Source: Dacryopinax spathularia
Lineage: Eukaryota; Basidiomycota; Dacrymycetes; Dacrymycetales; Dacrymycetaceae
Reading direction: 5' to 3'
DNA: 64,000 nucleotides
Assembly: GCA_037974965.1 (NCBI GenBank)
Contig: JBBPFI010000002.1
Location: forward strand, 2,852,001-2,916,000
This document shows positions 23,598 through 34,773 of this stretch, one piece after another. Within the stretch, counting starts at the first letter, position 1, and every line of letters starts with the position of its first letter. Both the position numbers and the translations under genes were made by a program. Below the pieces are notes generated by a model. The model was not told the DNA's origin, did not search any database, and saw only the letters and a program-made list of their open reading frames with translations.

Positions 23598-23850
23598 TGT
23601 ATCTCACCATGTCCGCTGGGGAAGAGATTCTGCACTTTCTCGGCGGTCGGTGATACCGCATGCCTATCCTCGTGCACTGTGAACGCAATATACCCACTAC
23701 CGGCTTTGTATTGCAGTGCGAGACTGCCGGTAGTTGCCCCAACCACAAGGTCGTTTACGGGTACGTGGAGGCATGTCTTGCAGATCAAATGAGGATGTTG
23801 AATGGAAAACCTTCTGGGCAGGCCGCAAGCAAGACACGACAGAACCGCAC
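23598..23850 (+). pseudogene. Degenerate tandem copy of the C-terminal end of the preceding receiver-like gene
   Basis: Translation gives SAGEEILHFLGGR, then PILVHC, then ETAGSCPNHKVVYGYVEAC. This lines up with SAGEHILRYLRGR, PVLVYC, ENAGSCCSPRVVRRYIEAL in the intact gene just upstream. In the next frame DVEWKTFWAGR matches DAEWRGFWANR, so the copy carries an in-frame stop and a frame change. It starts about 50 bp after the intact gene's stop codon. Only the last quarter of the gene is represented. The simplest reading is a partial tandem duplication, or the remains of a second family member removed by recombination. Confidence 0.7.
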
Positions 23851-26077
23851 CTCAGATTATCCAGTGCGTCCCAACTATTCATGTCCATTGTACTGCACTG
23901 TAGCTCCTCGTGTAAGTGCCATGCACTCAATGTTATCGGCCGGACAACTTTGGACTGTTTATGCACACCATCGCCATGCGCCAGTATACCTAAGCCTCGC
24001 CGCAGAACGCCACGTTCCCTTTCGACCTGGAAGTGCCTCTTCGAGACCCATCGAGGCATGATAGCGGTACACCGTACTGGGTGATGCTTCCGAGCTGGCG
24101 ATTTCCGAGCACCGTTCACTTTTGGAACGACCTGTAGTGCTACCCAGTCTTGTGAAGCAGGCTTTGAACCGGCATTTTGCGAGCACGTTTCTCGACGAGC
24201 GGCGTCGCCGCAATCAGCTTTGCGAGTGCTCCATGCTGTGCATGCGTGCTCGCGATAACACGTGGGGTGACATGCTGGCGGCACGTCGCCGCTGCCAAGG
24301 GTGTGCAACACAGGGGCTGCCTAACGCGTGTCTCGGAGCCTGCAGCCGGAAATCCCAACAGGGAAAGACAGCCGAAAACGAGCCAAGAGTGGAGGAGTTC
24401 GTTGCGCCTGCCTCTCTCGAGCAACGAGGCAGACTCGTGCGAGCCGGGGTTTATCTTGGGCGTTTATTGCTCATTGTCATGGGTCTCGCTTTTGTTGTTT
24501 TAACATGAGGGAGACGTGGTGTATTTGCCACTCAACACGAGGGAAACACGAGTGCTGACGCAACCTCATTGTTAACTAACAATGACCGACAGCTGATCAG
24601 GGAGGGAAGCGATCGGAATGCTGACGAAGGCTGTGTTGGATCAGCGAGCGGAGGAATCGTCGGCCGAAAATAGAGTTGCAGGTCGAAATTCGAATCATGC
24701 GATATTGATATGGGCGGCGCGAAAGCCATGGTATTCACCGGCGGTCGTCCATGCGCTGAGCTGTGATATGTGATGCTTGCACGACCGCTTCGTGCGACTT
24801 GGGCAGGAGCTGCCGCAGCCCAATAATCCGCAAGAGGCAACATCATATCCCGCCTCTTTTGCTGCACAGCAGGTGAGGCGACAACCACGTCGTCCAGTTT
24901 ACGAGAGGATGCAACGGCATTGATAGTCGACCTTCATCCATATTACCGAATTCGGACTTGTCTCCAGAATGGTAAAGCGCATCGTGCCGTCGTGAGGCTA
25001 CGCCGCTATGATCGCTTCGGTGCTGCTGATCGCCGCTCACAACTCGAGTGCCGCTCAACAGGTGTTTTCCCGACCGCGTCGGCGGAAGGATGGGTTGCCC
25101 GAGGAGATTGCAGTACCCCCGTTCCGGAAGGAATAATGTTGGACATTTCATGACCCGGTACTGTACCGTCTCATTCGAGGGGGATTTACTTTTCATCTGA
25201 TGGGGTCCCGTTGACTAAGTGCCCCTATCTCGTTTCATCAATATCGGGCGTCGGAGCACATGGCCGGTTGGATCCCCATGATCTTCCAGGGTTCGATCCA
25301 GTTCCGGCCGGAATAGTGGGTCCGAATCAAGCCGAAAGCGGAGCAGTAATGGAGCCGCCCGCAGTCCCGCTGATATTCTATGTTTACGTTAACAATGGTA
25401 CCGACAGGCTGAGTGGCAGTGATGGGTGAAGTCACCTTTGGCTCTCACACAACACGAGGCGTAGGTCAACAATCCGGCATACTCTCGCGGCGAGACATCG
25501 TTTCAGCGCACGCAGCGCACGCACGAAGCTTGACGAGAATGGCTCAGAAATTAGCTGTGTTAATAGGGTGGTACTGCGGAGGTACGTATGAATGCATGGT
25601 CTTTAGCTTCAATAGGCAATGTTCAATGACCTTCTGAAGAAGCCGGTGTCAGGAGCCCATCTGGACCGACAAATGCTGCATTCACCCAATCACGCGATAT
25701 TTGGACCTTAAACGCCAGCGGATAGTCTTCCTACTCGGCCGAGGACGAAGCGTCGTTCTTTATCGACAAAGGCACCGTACCGGAAACGGCCCAAAACCCT
25801 CGTCGAAACCAAGACAGACCTCAACTTCTTTCGCTGGTGGGGCCTGCACTTAGCCAGCATGAAGAGAACGAGCGTGTGGAACTTCGGATGGAGAAGACAT
25901 GCGGGATTGCGTGCTCTGGCAAGGGTACCGGGCTATACCGCTCCACCTGCCGGGCTTGCAAATACGATGACCCCTGTGCGGATGAGGGTGCGCGTTTGTG
26001 CTTGCACGGACGAGCTTTGCCCTATTGGTCTTCACCTCAGTGCATTCACTACGACCTGCGCTTACTGAAACGCCGCT
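23851..26077. other. 2.2-kb stretch without a recognisable gene
   Basis: Several 100-200-codon frames exist on both strands but overlap each other, lack family resemblance and show no consistent splice pattern. An 8-bp inverted repeat (CATTGTTA/TAACAATG, 2-bp spacer) lies at 24567-24584. No terminal repeats, transposase motif or RNA gene were found. This could be decayed sequence or a long regulatory region for the Rieske oxygenase gene. Confidence 0.45.
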
Positions 26078-28007
26078 ATGCAGCATATGGATATTTCGAT
26101 GGAACCGGAGTCCTTTGAGGAAGGTGAGGACGGCGGACGGCACTTGACCCCCATCAGACCAGTCGACAACCCGGCTACGGCGCATGTCGCATTTCACGAG
26201 AGCGGCGGACGAAGCTTCACCCAACTGGATCCTCGGTCCCTGAGTCCTGCAGCAACGTTGCCTTCTCAGTGGTATCGTGATGACAGGTCGAGCGGCTTGG
26301 CATAGTCGGTGTATTTTCGCTCATGCAGAAGAGCAGGATACACCAGCTGGAACGAAAGGCAATATTCTCGAAAAGCTGGATCCTCGTCTCTCATGTGAGT
26401 CGATTCGCCAAGGAGGGCGACTATGTTGCGTTCGAAGTCGGAAACTTTCCGTAGGTCGACCAACATGACCCAGGTTTCTCGCTGACCTGGTGCAGCTTCT
26501 TCATCATTCGGACCAGAGACGGAAGATACGTAAGTGAAAGTCATTGAAACGCAACATTGACATTTACGTCGTCGCCGCAGGTTGCGTATCACGTAGGTGT
26601 CTGATTGTTGTACCATTCAAGCCTTCTCACATCTTGAGGAGAACGTTTGTCGACATCGAGGGTTTCCTCTAGTATCCAAGATATCGGGCTGTGCACCAGT
26701 TATTGGCTGTGCGTATCATGGCTGGTGTTACTCACCATCAGACGGGCGCTTGGTCAAGTCAACTCACACCGCGTTCCCCTCATTCGACGCGGCCAAGCAT
26801 TCGCTTTTCAAGATCCATACACATGTGCTGGCCTCGGGGTTCATATTCGTGAATCTCTCTGTCGAAACACCGCCTCCATTTCGTGACTGGTTCGGAGACT
26901 TGGAGAATGAATGGGGAAAATTTCAGCTGGATGACTACGAGTACGCGTATAGCTGGTGCGTTGCTGTCGGCATCGGCTCTTGCTCACTCGTTGATATCGT
27001 GTAGGACGTATGTGCTGACCGATTCCGTTGGAAACGGTTGATAAGCTAACTAGGGCCAATCAGAATCACCGGCGCTTTCAATTGGAAGACATATATGGTG
27101 CGTACCCCGTAAGCTTCTGGTTGGCCTGAAGCGCCCCTAACAGTCACAAAGGATGGCTATCAGGTTGAAGCGGGATTGGCCTTGAGCGGGGAAAAAGCTA
27201 ATGGGGAGAACAGGAATGCGTGCACTGTCACACGTCGCACCCTGGCTTCGCTGCTTCTCTCGACCTGAGTACCTATGCCGTGGAGACGAAGACCCGGTAC
27301 GCGCTTCATAGTACCAGTCTGAAACCAGGATCCGGTGGAGCGGAGAGCGAGAAGGCACCGAGCTTCGTATACGTCTACCCTTCCAATGCGGTGACGATTA
27401 CCGGAGTCATGTGGTACATGATGCGGGTTGTGGTGAGCGGAAAGACGGGCCGATCGGATGCCCTCTTCTTGCGGAAATGCTGGAGCTGACCAGAGGACGC
27501 GTAGCCAATTTCGGCAACCCAGACACGCATGGAGTACGACGTCTTCAAGCACAAGTCGATATCGCTCGAGAGGCTGCGCGCATACATGCAGTTCTACGAG
27601 AAGGTATTGCCGAAAATCCGATACATACGAATTTACGCCGCCCAGACTGAATTGCCCGCTTTAGGTAGAAGACGAGGACTTCCATCTCGTCTCGGCGACC
27701 CAGAAATCCCTGAACACAGGAATCTATAGAAGAGGGTCGTTGCATCCCACGAAAGAAGTTGAGCGCCGCACCCCATAGAAAGGGCACCGCTGATAACCGC
27801 CGGTTACAGAATGGCGTAATTTATTATCAGAGCCTCGTTCGAACCGCGGTCGAAGAGCATCTCGCAGAAGAGCGACGACTCGGTCACGAGTGGCTCCCCG
27901 CGCAACCGCTTTCGCAAGGAGGCGGTCGAGGAGAAACGAGGATGCCAGAAACCGATGCGGTTTGCAGGGTGCGTTGCCATTCGGGGCTATGCCCTTGGAA
28001 GCGGTGA
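26078..28007 (+). CDS. Rieske [2Fe-2S] non-haem-iron oxygenase, alpha-subunit type
   Basis: Twelve exons: 26078-26286, 26337-26450, 26496-26529, 26581-26592, 26639-26955, 27005-27007, 27064-27097, 27152-27163, 27214-27432, 27505-27603, 27665-27757 and 27810-28007. They sum to 447 residues in frame. The N-terminal part reads LPSQWYRDDRIHQLERKAIF, then WILVSHVSRFAKEGDYVAFE, typical of ring-hydroxylating and choline-monooxygenase-like enzymes. The Rieske cluster is CRHRG...CAYHGW (Cys-x-His, Cys-x2-His). The catalytic domain starts ITGAFNWKTYMDGYQECVHC, with Asp and His ligands for mononuclear iron (ECVHCHTSHPGF). It ends with NTGIYRRGSLHPTKE and VIYYQSLVRTAVEEHL. The substrate is unknown. Exon 6 would be 3 nt. 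The start is uncertain; ATGs at 26090 and 26099 are also in frame. The only regulator nearby is the Zn2Cys6 gene downstream. Confidence 0.82.
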
Positions 28008-29348
28008 GAGAGCTCAGCTGACCGGCGAACGTGTTGCGTAGTCCTTAGGGCCGGAGATGATGTGGTGACGAGGATCAGAAGCCACGTCAGGCGGTAGACA
28101 GGTCGCGTATTGGTCGATAAGCCAGTAGATATTGCAGGAAAGGTTTGGATATACCATATTGGGTATTGTTTACGAAGGAGAAGGATGGCGTGCCGAAGTG
28201 GGAAGGAGCAAGTCGGGGTGGGAGGAGGGATGAATCCGTGCCGGCCGCATTCGGTTTCAACGGAAGCGGATTGAAAATGATGGCACGCGGACTCCGGCTT
28301 TCTGCCGCGCGAGGCTTCTTTTGCTTCCATTCGTTCCTTACGTCGGAACCACAATGCAAAGCCATGCATTTGCCAAACAGCACACCATCATTCATGCCCC
28401 CCATCCCATCTGACAAGACAGCACCCAACATCCCCTCACTTCCCCTCGAGGACTCCTCTGCTAACAACGGCTATCAGTATGGCGCATGGGATGCGCAACT
28501 TCCCCTGTCTCGTCTTCGCGCTCACTCCTTCTCTTGATCGGAGGCTAGTGGCGTTGGGCCTGAGCGTTGGAATTCACTCTGTGTTCGCTTGGGGAACGTG
28601 AATATCTCTTCTGCATGGGCGCCTTCGGACGGGAGATAGCGTTCCAGTCCGAAGGGGTACATGGAATGTCAAAGGGAAGCACGGACCGAGGTAGACGACA
28701 CGGGACCCGCTGCTTTCTTGCAGCTTCTCATTCTTCCCCCGCTGGTCTATGGGAAATGCCCCACTTGCCCTGAGGCGCCAAAAGGCCAGCGACTTTACGC
28801 GCTGCCCTGTCTGCGACCCACAGGGTTCTGGGGGTTCTGGAGTTCTCTTGATGACTACTGGTAATCGATCCCGGCACCTGGACTGGGGGACCCTCCGTAT
28901 CGGGGCATGACGCCCTTGGCCCTGTTGTTTGGTGCATCGCGTACACCTACCCCTCCTACTGCGTCTTCGTACTTCCTCCTCCACTGTCAATTGGCCGCTG
29001 AGTCGGTATACGTATCGCATGTGCGTCCGCCCAACCCTCGGCCCAGAAACACGTGTAACGTGCGCCCTGCCTGCCCGTATCGGGCTTCCCACCGGGGTGT
29101 ACCTCTCCCATTATTGTTAAATACCGCTCCTCGGTTGGACCCCTCTCCTCCCCTCTACCCCCGACTCCCCGTTTCGTTCATCATCCCGCGCAATCCTCTC
29201 CCCTCTCGCCTCACCCTTCGCCACCGCCGCTGTCCCGAACAATTCTCTTTGTCCATATCCAGCATCATATAAACCCTGCGCTTCTGTAACCCCCTGATTC
29301 TCCCACTCTTCATCGATCATCTCTCCCCTCCCCTCCGCTTCTGTCAAC
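28008..29348. other. Intergenic, upstream of the Zn2Cys6 regulator
   Basis: 1.34 kb with no gene recognised. The last 300 bp are pyrimidine-rich (TCTCCCCTC-type tracts at about 29135-29220 and 29315-29340), and a TATA-like element precedes the regulator. A 172-codon minus-strand frame at 28574-29092 shows no family features. Confidence 0.45.
29268..29273 (+). promoter_or_regulatory. Candidate TATA box of the Zn2Cys6 regulator gene
   Basis: TATAAA occurs about 76 bp upstream of the start codon, a common distance in fungal promoters. A match this short has little evidential weight by itself. Confidence 0.4.
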
Positions 29349-30550
29349 ATGCCTGCAGCTTCGACTTCCACTTCTCGTAAGCGGATTGAACCGTATAGCA
29401 GGCCGCCTCGGGTGGATTTTCGAGAATACTATCCGCAGAGAAGTTGCTCCGTTACTCCTCCTAGCGATCAGAAAGCCGTAGTCAAGCAGGATCATCGCAA
29501 GAATAAGCGGAACAGGTAAGCACTAGTCACGTGCTTCTCCTGGTCATCTCCTCATACCTTTGTCAGAGCGACCGTCTCTTGCTATAGATGCCATAAGAAC
29601 AAGCGTGGATGCAAGCGCAAGGAAGATGGAAGGTGTGAGCGATGTGAACAACTGAACCTGGTTTGTGCCTTTGCTGTAAGACACCTCCACGCGTTGTTGA
29701 CTCATGCTCGTAGGAGTGCGTGTACGAAAATGGTCGTAACAAACCCATCACGGGCTTGTGAGTTAATCGGGTTTAAGTGTATTCTTCCTCACTGACGCTC
29801 CATGTCTTTCAGGAAGAAGGAGGACGAAATCGAGCGTTTGAAGGGCCGCGTGGAGGAGCTCGAAACCGTCATTCGTCTGTACCGGGGCGGTGGAGACAGC
29901 GAGATCGACAAGCGAAACACTCACGAATGGCTCCTGTCAGTCCCGGAGGTAGTTTACCGTCTCATGGAGGCTATCGTCGCCAAATCCAAGCAAAGCAGAG
30001 AGTTACTCGTACGTGATTGTCCTATCGTATGTGATACGTAAGCCTCACGTCTATGTAGGCTCAGATGGAACCGGTGGCAGGCAACGCCATCGAACCGCTG
30101 AAGAACATGCAAACGTTCCTAGGGGAGCTTGAGGGGCAAGTAAGCCTTGTTATGACCGAAGCTGAGAAGTCACACCGGCAAATCGAGTCGGCCTCGCCGA
30201 CCCAAGGAAGCCCTGTTTCGGAACATGCTTCATCAAGCTACGAGACACCTCTTCAACCCGCGTCAACCCCCGAGCAGTCAGAGAGCTTTAGCCCCGCATC
30301 GCAGGATGTCGCCCATGGAACAGATTCGCTGGACTTCGACGTACCGCCACCTCTTCCGCAGTACAACGCGGCCGACTACTCCAACTTGTCGGCCTTCCAG
30401 CCTGTCATGTTTGGATTCGACCACGCTATTCTCAACTTCCCTGCATATGCCGACGAGCAGCTCATGCCATCCTTGTTCGACATGTCCCAGGAAACGTGGA
30501 TGACACCAGCTAACCCTTTCCTCGGCACTGTCGCCGGCGCCGGCTACTAA
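29349..30550 (+). CDS. Zn2Cys6 binuclear-cluster transcription factor
   Basis: Exons 29349-29515, 29567-29660, 29714-29757, 29813-30008 and 30059-30550 give 330 residues. With intron 1 ending at TTTGTCAG (29566) the protein reads SCYRCHKNKRGCKR...GRCERCEQLNLECVYE, a complete C-x2-C-x6-C-x7-C-x2-C-x6-C cluster. A coiled-coil linker (KKEDEIERLKGRVEELETVI) follows and should mediate dimerisation. The C-terminal half is acidic and Ser/Pro/Gln-rich, fit for activation. The fungal middle-homology domain is absent, so this is a short member. It lies 1.3 kb downstream of the Rieske oxygenase on the same strand and may regulate it; that is inference only. Confidence 0.88.
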
Positions 30551-31109
30551 CGACACGAACACACTACTCTGCATTTTTCACGCGGTCGAGTCGCACACGT
30601 TTTCACTCCCGCCTTCTGTTTCCTCATCCTTCCGGTACATTATCATTCCCCCCGTGGTGTCGCACAACGTGACCATATGCATCCCCATTCCCCATCTCCC
30701 GACTCCGTATATCCTTCGATTGGTCGATCAGTTCATTCCGACCCGGCCACAAGGGACTCGTCCTATATTTTCTCTGGGCTCTCTGCTTTCTCAACTCGGC
30801 TTTTCGGGCGATTCCTCTCGCATCTCCTCTCGCATTACTTGTAACTTCTGTAACTTCACTTCTCCTCCAAACGACAACTCATCCGTCTGCTATTGTATAG
30901 TAAGAGTGGACGATCACATTGTATACATATCATCATTGACTGGTCAATGGAAAGGATGTTGTAACTGACAATGATTTTTGGCTGGTACAGTAGTACGAGC
31001 TGGGGCATGGATTGGTGGACCGACGAAGCGCCCTACCTTGCGTCCTGCGTGCGACGACAGCACTGCCCAAAGCGGTGCGAGGGAAATCACATGCAAAGAA
31101 GGGGACTAT
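30551..31109. other. Intergenic between the Zn2Cys6 gene and the MITE
   Basis: 559 bp. The first part is the T/C-rich 3' flank of the regulator gene, with the repeated word TCTCGCAT near 30817-30835. No gene is recognised. Confidence 0.45.
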
Positions 31110-31596
31110 AGCGCAAGTATGAGGTTACATTTGGGACAAAACCCTGCTCAGCCAACCCGTTCACCCTCGCTTCACCCTCTGTTCACAGCGGAATCACTTT
31201 TCACAGCGAAATCACCCCTTATTCACCCCTTATTCACCCTCTATTCACCCTTCACCCCGCATTCATCCTCTGTTCACCTTGTATTCACTGCAAAATCACC
31301 CTCTGTTCACTCTGTTTTCACTCCCAAATTTGATGTATTTTTACGAAATTATTGAAAATCACCCTGAGAGGGTGAATGGAGGGTGAACAGAGGGTGAATG
31401 AGCGAAATGAATACAGGATGAACAGACGGTGAATACAGGGTGAACGGTGATTAGAGGGTGAATACAGGGTGAATAAGGGGTGAATAAGGGGTGATTTCGC
31501 TGTGAAAAGTGATTCCGCTGTGAACAGAGGGTGAAGCGAGGGTGAACGGGTTGGCCAGCAAGGGTTTTGTCCCAAACGTAACCTCATAGCGCAAGT
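31110..31596. mobile_element. Foldback MITE, Mutator-like by target-site size (non-autonomous)
   Basis: The element body is 31119-31587 (469 bp). It begins ATGAGGTTAC and ends GTAACCTCAT, and is flanked by the 9-bp direct repeat AGCGCAAGT (31110-31118 and 31588-31596). The inverted arms run about 130 bp each. After a few differences near the ends they share a perfect run of some 88 bp. The arms and centre consist largely of TTCACCC-type heptamers, and their complement GGGTGAA on the right. No coding capacity is present. A 9-bp duplication with long inverted repeats fits Mutator-like non-autonomous elements. KDZ-type elements, with duplications nearer 8 bp, are an alternative. High arm identity and an intact duplication suggest recent insertion. 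It is the only copy in the window. Confidence 0.85.
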
Positions 31597-33108
31597 GGAG
31601 TGCGCCTCGTGTTCCGTTCTCCGCCATGCAATGTCCCTCTGTACCCTTTTGGATCTATGTGCTGCACCGGGCCGGCGGAGTTGACGCATGGATTTAAGGT
31701 ACTTCGTCAGTCGTCGAACGTGCGATCACCGAGAATATCCATCATCACACATCGCAGAGAGTATGCAGGCTCCGAGCCGAGGGAATCGCAGCATGCTGTA
31801 ACATGAGGCGCGATGACAGCGGAAGGGATTCAGCCGGACTGTGGCTAACCGGTCCGTACGATAAACAATCCACTGAGGAGTGTCAGATCCTTGGCGTCGG
31901 AAACCGAAGCAGCCCGAGACCAATCCAACACGAGCTGTTTCTCATTGTTGATTTCGAGTCATTGCTTCGCCTGCTTCAAGGAGCGCTTCGGAGTTCCGTG
32001 CGTCAGCTGCATGATGCACCGGCATATCTTTGCAAGGATCCGGTCTTCATGTCAGATCATGTGCAGCCAGGAATTCGTACGGTCGGATCATGTAGTAATG
32101 CGATATTCCTGGAACCGCATGCAGCGTACGAGAGAAGGCCATTGTTGCCATCCAAGACATTATCCAGCTGCGGAATGACATTTGCCGGAGTGAGCGATGA
32201 TATTATTGAGCGGCGCAGAAGACGGGACTGACAGACAGGGGCTGATTGGATATTGAGTACCAAGGCGGAGGGACCGCGCGGACGATACGAAGCCGCATCG
32301 CCGCGCTAGTAACTCGTCCCACCCTTTCGACCTCCTATTTCCTTGCCGGCCTTATCGGGAAGAGCATGATTCGATACAACCGTCTTCCGTGTACAACCGC
32401 GCTAGGACTACCTTGGTGCGAGAGCTAGCAAATGATCTGAGCGCTAGAAGGGGTTGCCACGGAATGACCGATTTGCCGTTTTGGGCAGTTTGCAAGGTCT
32501 TGCCTTCATCGGGTAATGGCGAGAGGTGTCATGCGATAGCCGGAGACAGTGCCAATTTAGGTCATGCGATGCATTATTTGAGCGAGCAGGACAGAGACAC
32601 GACGGGTAGTAGGATCACCAAGTAAAACGAGACGAAAGCGCGGGGAAAGCAAGGATCTGCCTCACGGTTTGCACGCAGTACTTTATAAGCTACTTAGTGC
32701 GGTTAGGCCCTCACTAACAGCGCAGGCAAACGCCGGGGCGGGTATAGAAGCGCACGTTAGCATGGCGGAGTCTGCAAACCAAGTGAAAGCGGGGCACGCA
32801 GTAACCATGCTGCTTACACGTGTGGCGGGACGAGGGGACAGCGGGTCGAGCTGCTTTAAGAAACCACGCACCAACGGCTCTGAAAACCCAATTGGAATGT
32901 TCATCGGGCAGTCTCGGACCGTTCCCACCATGGCGTAAATCGCGAGGGACAGAAGTAAGCACACGGTACGGATGAAAGGGTAGTCCGCTGTTTTTGAGTA
33001 GCTTCCAGAAGCTGCTTCGGTGCAACAAAATCTTCGATTATTCTTACAGCTTCTCAGTATACGTATACACCCAACTTGATTTCCTTCCCAAGCACATACC
33101 CACAAAAG
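31597..33108. other. 1.5-kb stretch without a recognisable gene
   Basis: It lies between the MITE and the 3' end of the TANGO2-like gene. A few frames of 90-140 codons exist (for example 31803-32231 on + and 32683-33105 on -). They lack motifs, overlap other frames and have no convincing splice structure. No repeats or RNA genes were recognised. Confidence 0.45.
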
Positions 33109-34248
33109 CTACACAACGTCCAAATGGAAGCGGGTAATCCGATCCTTATCCGTTCCACAACGTATCGGTTGTCCTGTCTCGTCCAAGACCCAAATATCGC
33201 GTTCAACAAAGGTGACCTCTCCGGTCTTTTTGACAAGTAGAACCGTAGACAGGCGAGTGCCGTACCAGCTCCCAGTCGCCTTGGTAATCGGTTCCTTTGA
33301 CGGTGGTTCCTCGCCTGTGGGAGGCAGAGTAGCACCACTCGTGGGTACAAGGACAGGAGGAATCATGATTGATGTTCGCAGTTCTTGACGTGTTTGGGGT
33401 GGCTTCCGACATACCCTAGAACTTAGGTCAGATTACCTCAAGCACAGGACCTGGGCGAACGCACCCAAGAGCATCAAACATGGCCTGAATCATCTCATTC
33501 TCCTCCAGTCCCATCTCGAGGATGTTCTGCAACCGCTCCCGACCCTCTATAACCTTCGGCCACTCGCCTCCAGGAGCGCCGTCGACGCCGTTAGACATGG
33601 CGCCATATTGCCTCTCATCATCTCTTAGAGGACGGGCAGTGATCCGACCGCCACCGCCAGAGTTCGTCACCCGAGCGACTTCGTACTTGTCCAAGCCTGT
33701 CTTGCTGGGTGCTGCGAGCAGGAGGTTGAAACCAGCATAGGTGTCGGATGGAGGTGTTGTAAGGTGCTGAACGTATTCATCCAGTGTCTCGAATTTGTCT
33801 GCTGGCGGCAATAGGAAGTTGTGCGGTAAGTCGCCACGGGATGTTGGCCATGCTTTATACTCTTCAGTAATGTTCGTTCTGATCGACCGTTAGTGCCAGA
33901 GTTGGGTTGACAGGGTGAATGAGTCAGCGCACAATACTGCAATCCGCCCTTTCCGGTTGATGCCCAGCCATGTCCCACCAGCAACCAGATCTCGTCCTGA
34001 GAGAACCTGCCCCGAACTCTCGGATGCGCTAGCTTCATCGTCACCAGGAATCTTGTTCTCAAAGTTGTGAAATCGCGCATGTGTTGCCCGGCGGTTCAGG
34101 AACTCATCCCGGTTTGAGCATAGTATGCTAAAGCCGGGTATTCAGGAACAGACCGAAGGTATAGTTCAGCAGTTCGATCTACTTAGATAGCGGATATAGC
34201 GCACACCGAGTACACCGGATGATCAAAAGAGAAAAGAGCTATGCACAT
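33109..34248 (-). CDS. TANGO2/NRDE-family protein
   Basis: Exons 34248-34205, 34127-33933, 33878-33465 and 33415-33109 give 319 residues. The start is the family's usual MCIALFSFDHPVYS with Cys2. The eponymous motif SNRDEFLNR follows, then GRDLVAGGTWLGINRKGRIAVLTN and a C-terminal YGTRLSTVLLVKKTGEVTFVE. The N-terminal MCI..., NRDE and GGTWLG positions follow the TANGO2 family, which resembles Ntn-hydrolase folds. Members have been linked to Golgi organisation, mitochondrial function and haem or lipid trafficking. The biochemical role is not settled. No targeting peptide is visible, consistent with Cys2 being near the mature N-terminus. Confidence 0.88.
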
Positions 34249-34773
34249 CGTGTGGTCGATGGTTATGTTGGGGGACGCTAGCGGGCGCCTAAAGAGTCGA
34301 ATGCTGTTCAGCGCCACTCGGCCCCTTCCCTCTTCACAGCCCTCGACAATTCGTGTTCGGAAGCTCCGCAATGTCTATTCCGTTTCTCCCACCTATTGCG
34401 CCTCGCTTGACTAGGGGTTTTGACTACGAATGACTCTAAAGGCCAATCTATTACCGATCAATGCGGGCAACGCGACTTCCTCGCGGCTACAGCGCTTTGG
34501 GCTCGCCCTGCGCGAAAAGTACGGTATAAGCGATGGCACTGCACACCCCATCCTGCTCGTCCAATCGCCCCCACCGCGGCGCTAGCGGCAATTTGCGTGC
34601 TCTATCAATGATGTACTACGTGGGCCGCGCTGCGTGCTGAAATGGCGGATCATGTGCTCTGTTGGCCTGGTATACGTATGGCGACACGCAAGCCCGCCAA
34701 TATAAAGCCCCCATCCCCGAACTGCCGTACGATCTCTTTTCTCATCTGACGCTTCTCGCCCTGATTCATTCCA
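34249..34773. promoter_or_regulatory. Divergent intergenic region, TANGO2-like / BTB gene
   Basis: 525 bp between two divergent start codons. On the BTB side a CCAAT immediately followed by TATAAAG lies at about 34697-34707, about 70 bp before the start codon, a plausible core promoter. Nothing similar is obvious on the other side. Confidence 0.5.

Noticed and set aside
23697-24311. 204-codon frame on the minus strand
   Set aside because: It is antisense to the degenerate copy of the receiver-like gene and has no recognisable motifs.
25285-25310. GGGTTCGATCC, resembling a tRNA T-loop
   Set aside because: The flanking bases do not pair as a T-stem, and no D-arm, anticodon arm or acceptor stem could be found upstream.
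23851-26077. Possible decayed transposon in the gene-poor stretch
   Set aside because: No terminal repeats, target duplications or transposase/reverse-transcriptase motifs were seen in any frame.
29588-29660. Zn2Cys6 factor apparently missing its first cysteine
   Set aside because: This arises only if intron 1 is taken to end at GCTATAG (29587). Ending it at TTTGTCAG (29566) gives a 51-nt intron and restores SCYRC, the complete six-cysteine cluster.
31119-31587. Two 120-codon frames across the MITE
   Set aside because: They are translations of the TTCACCC/GGGTGAA repeats in the inverted arms, not proteins.
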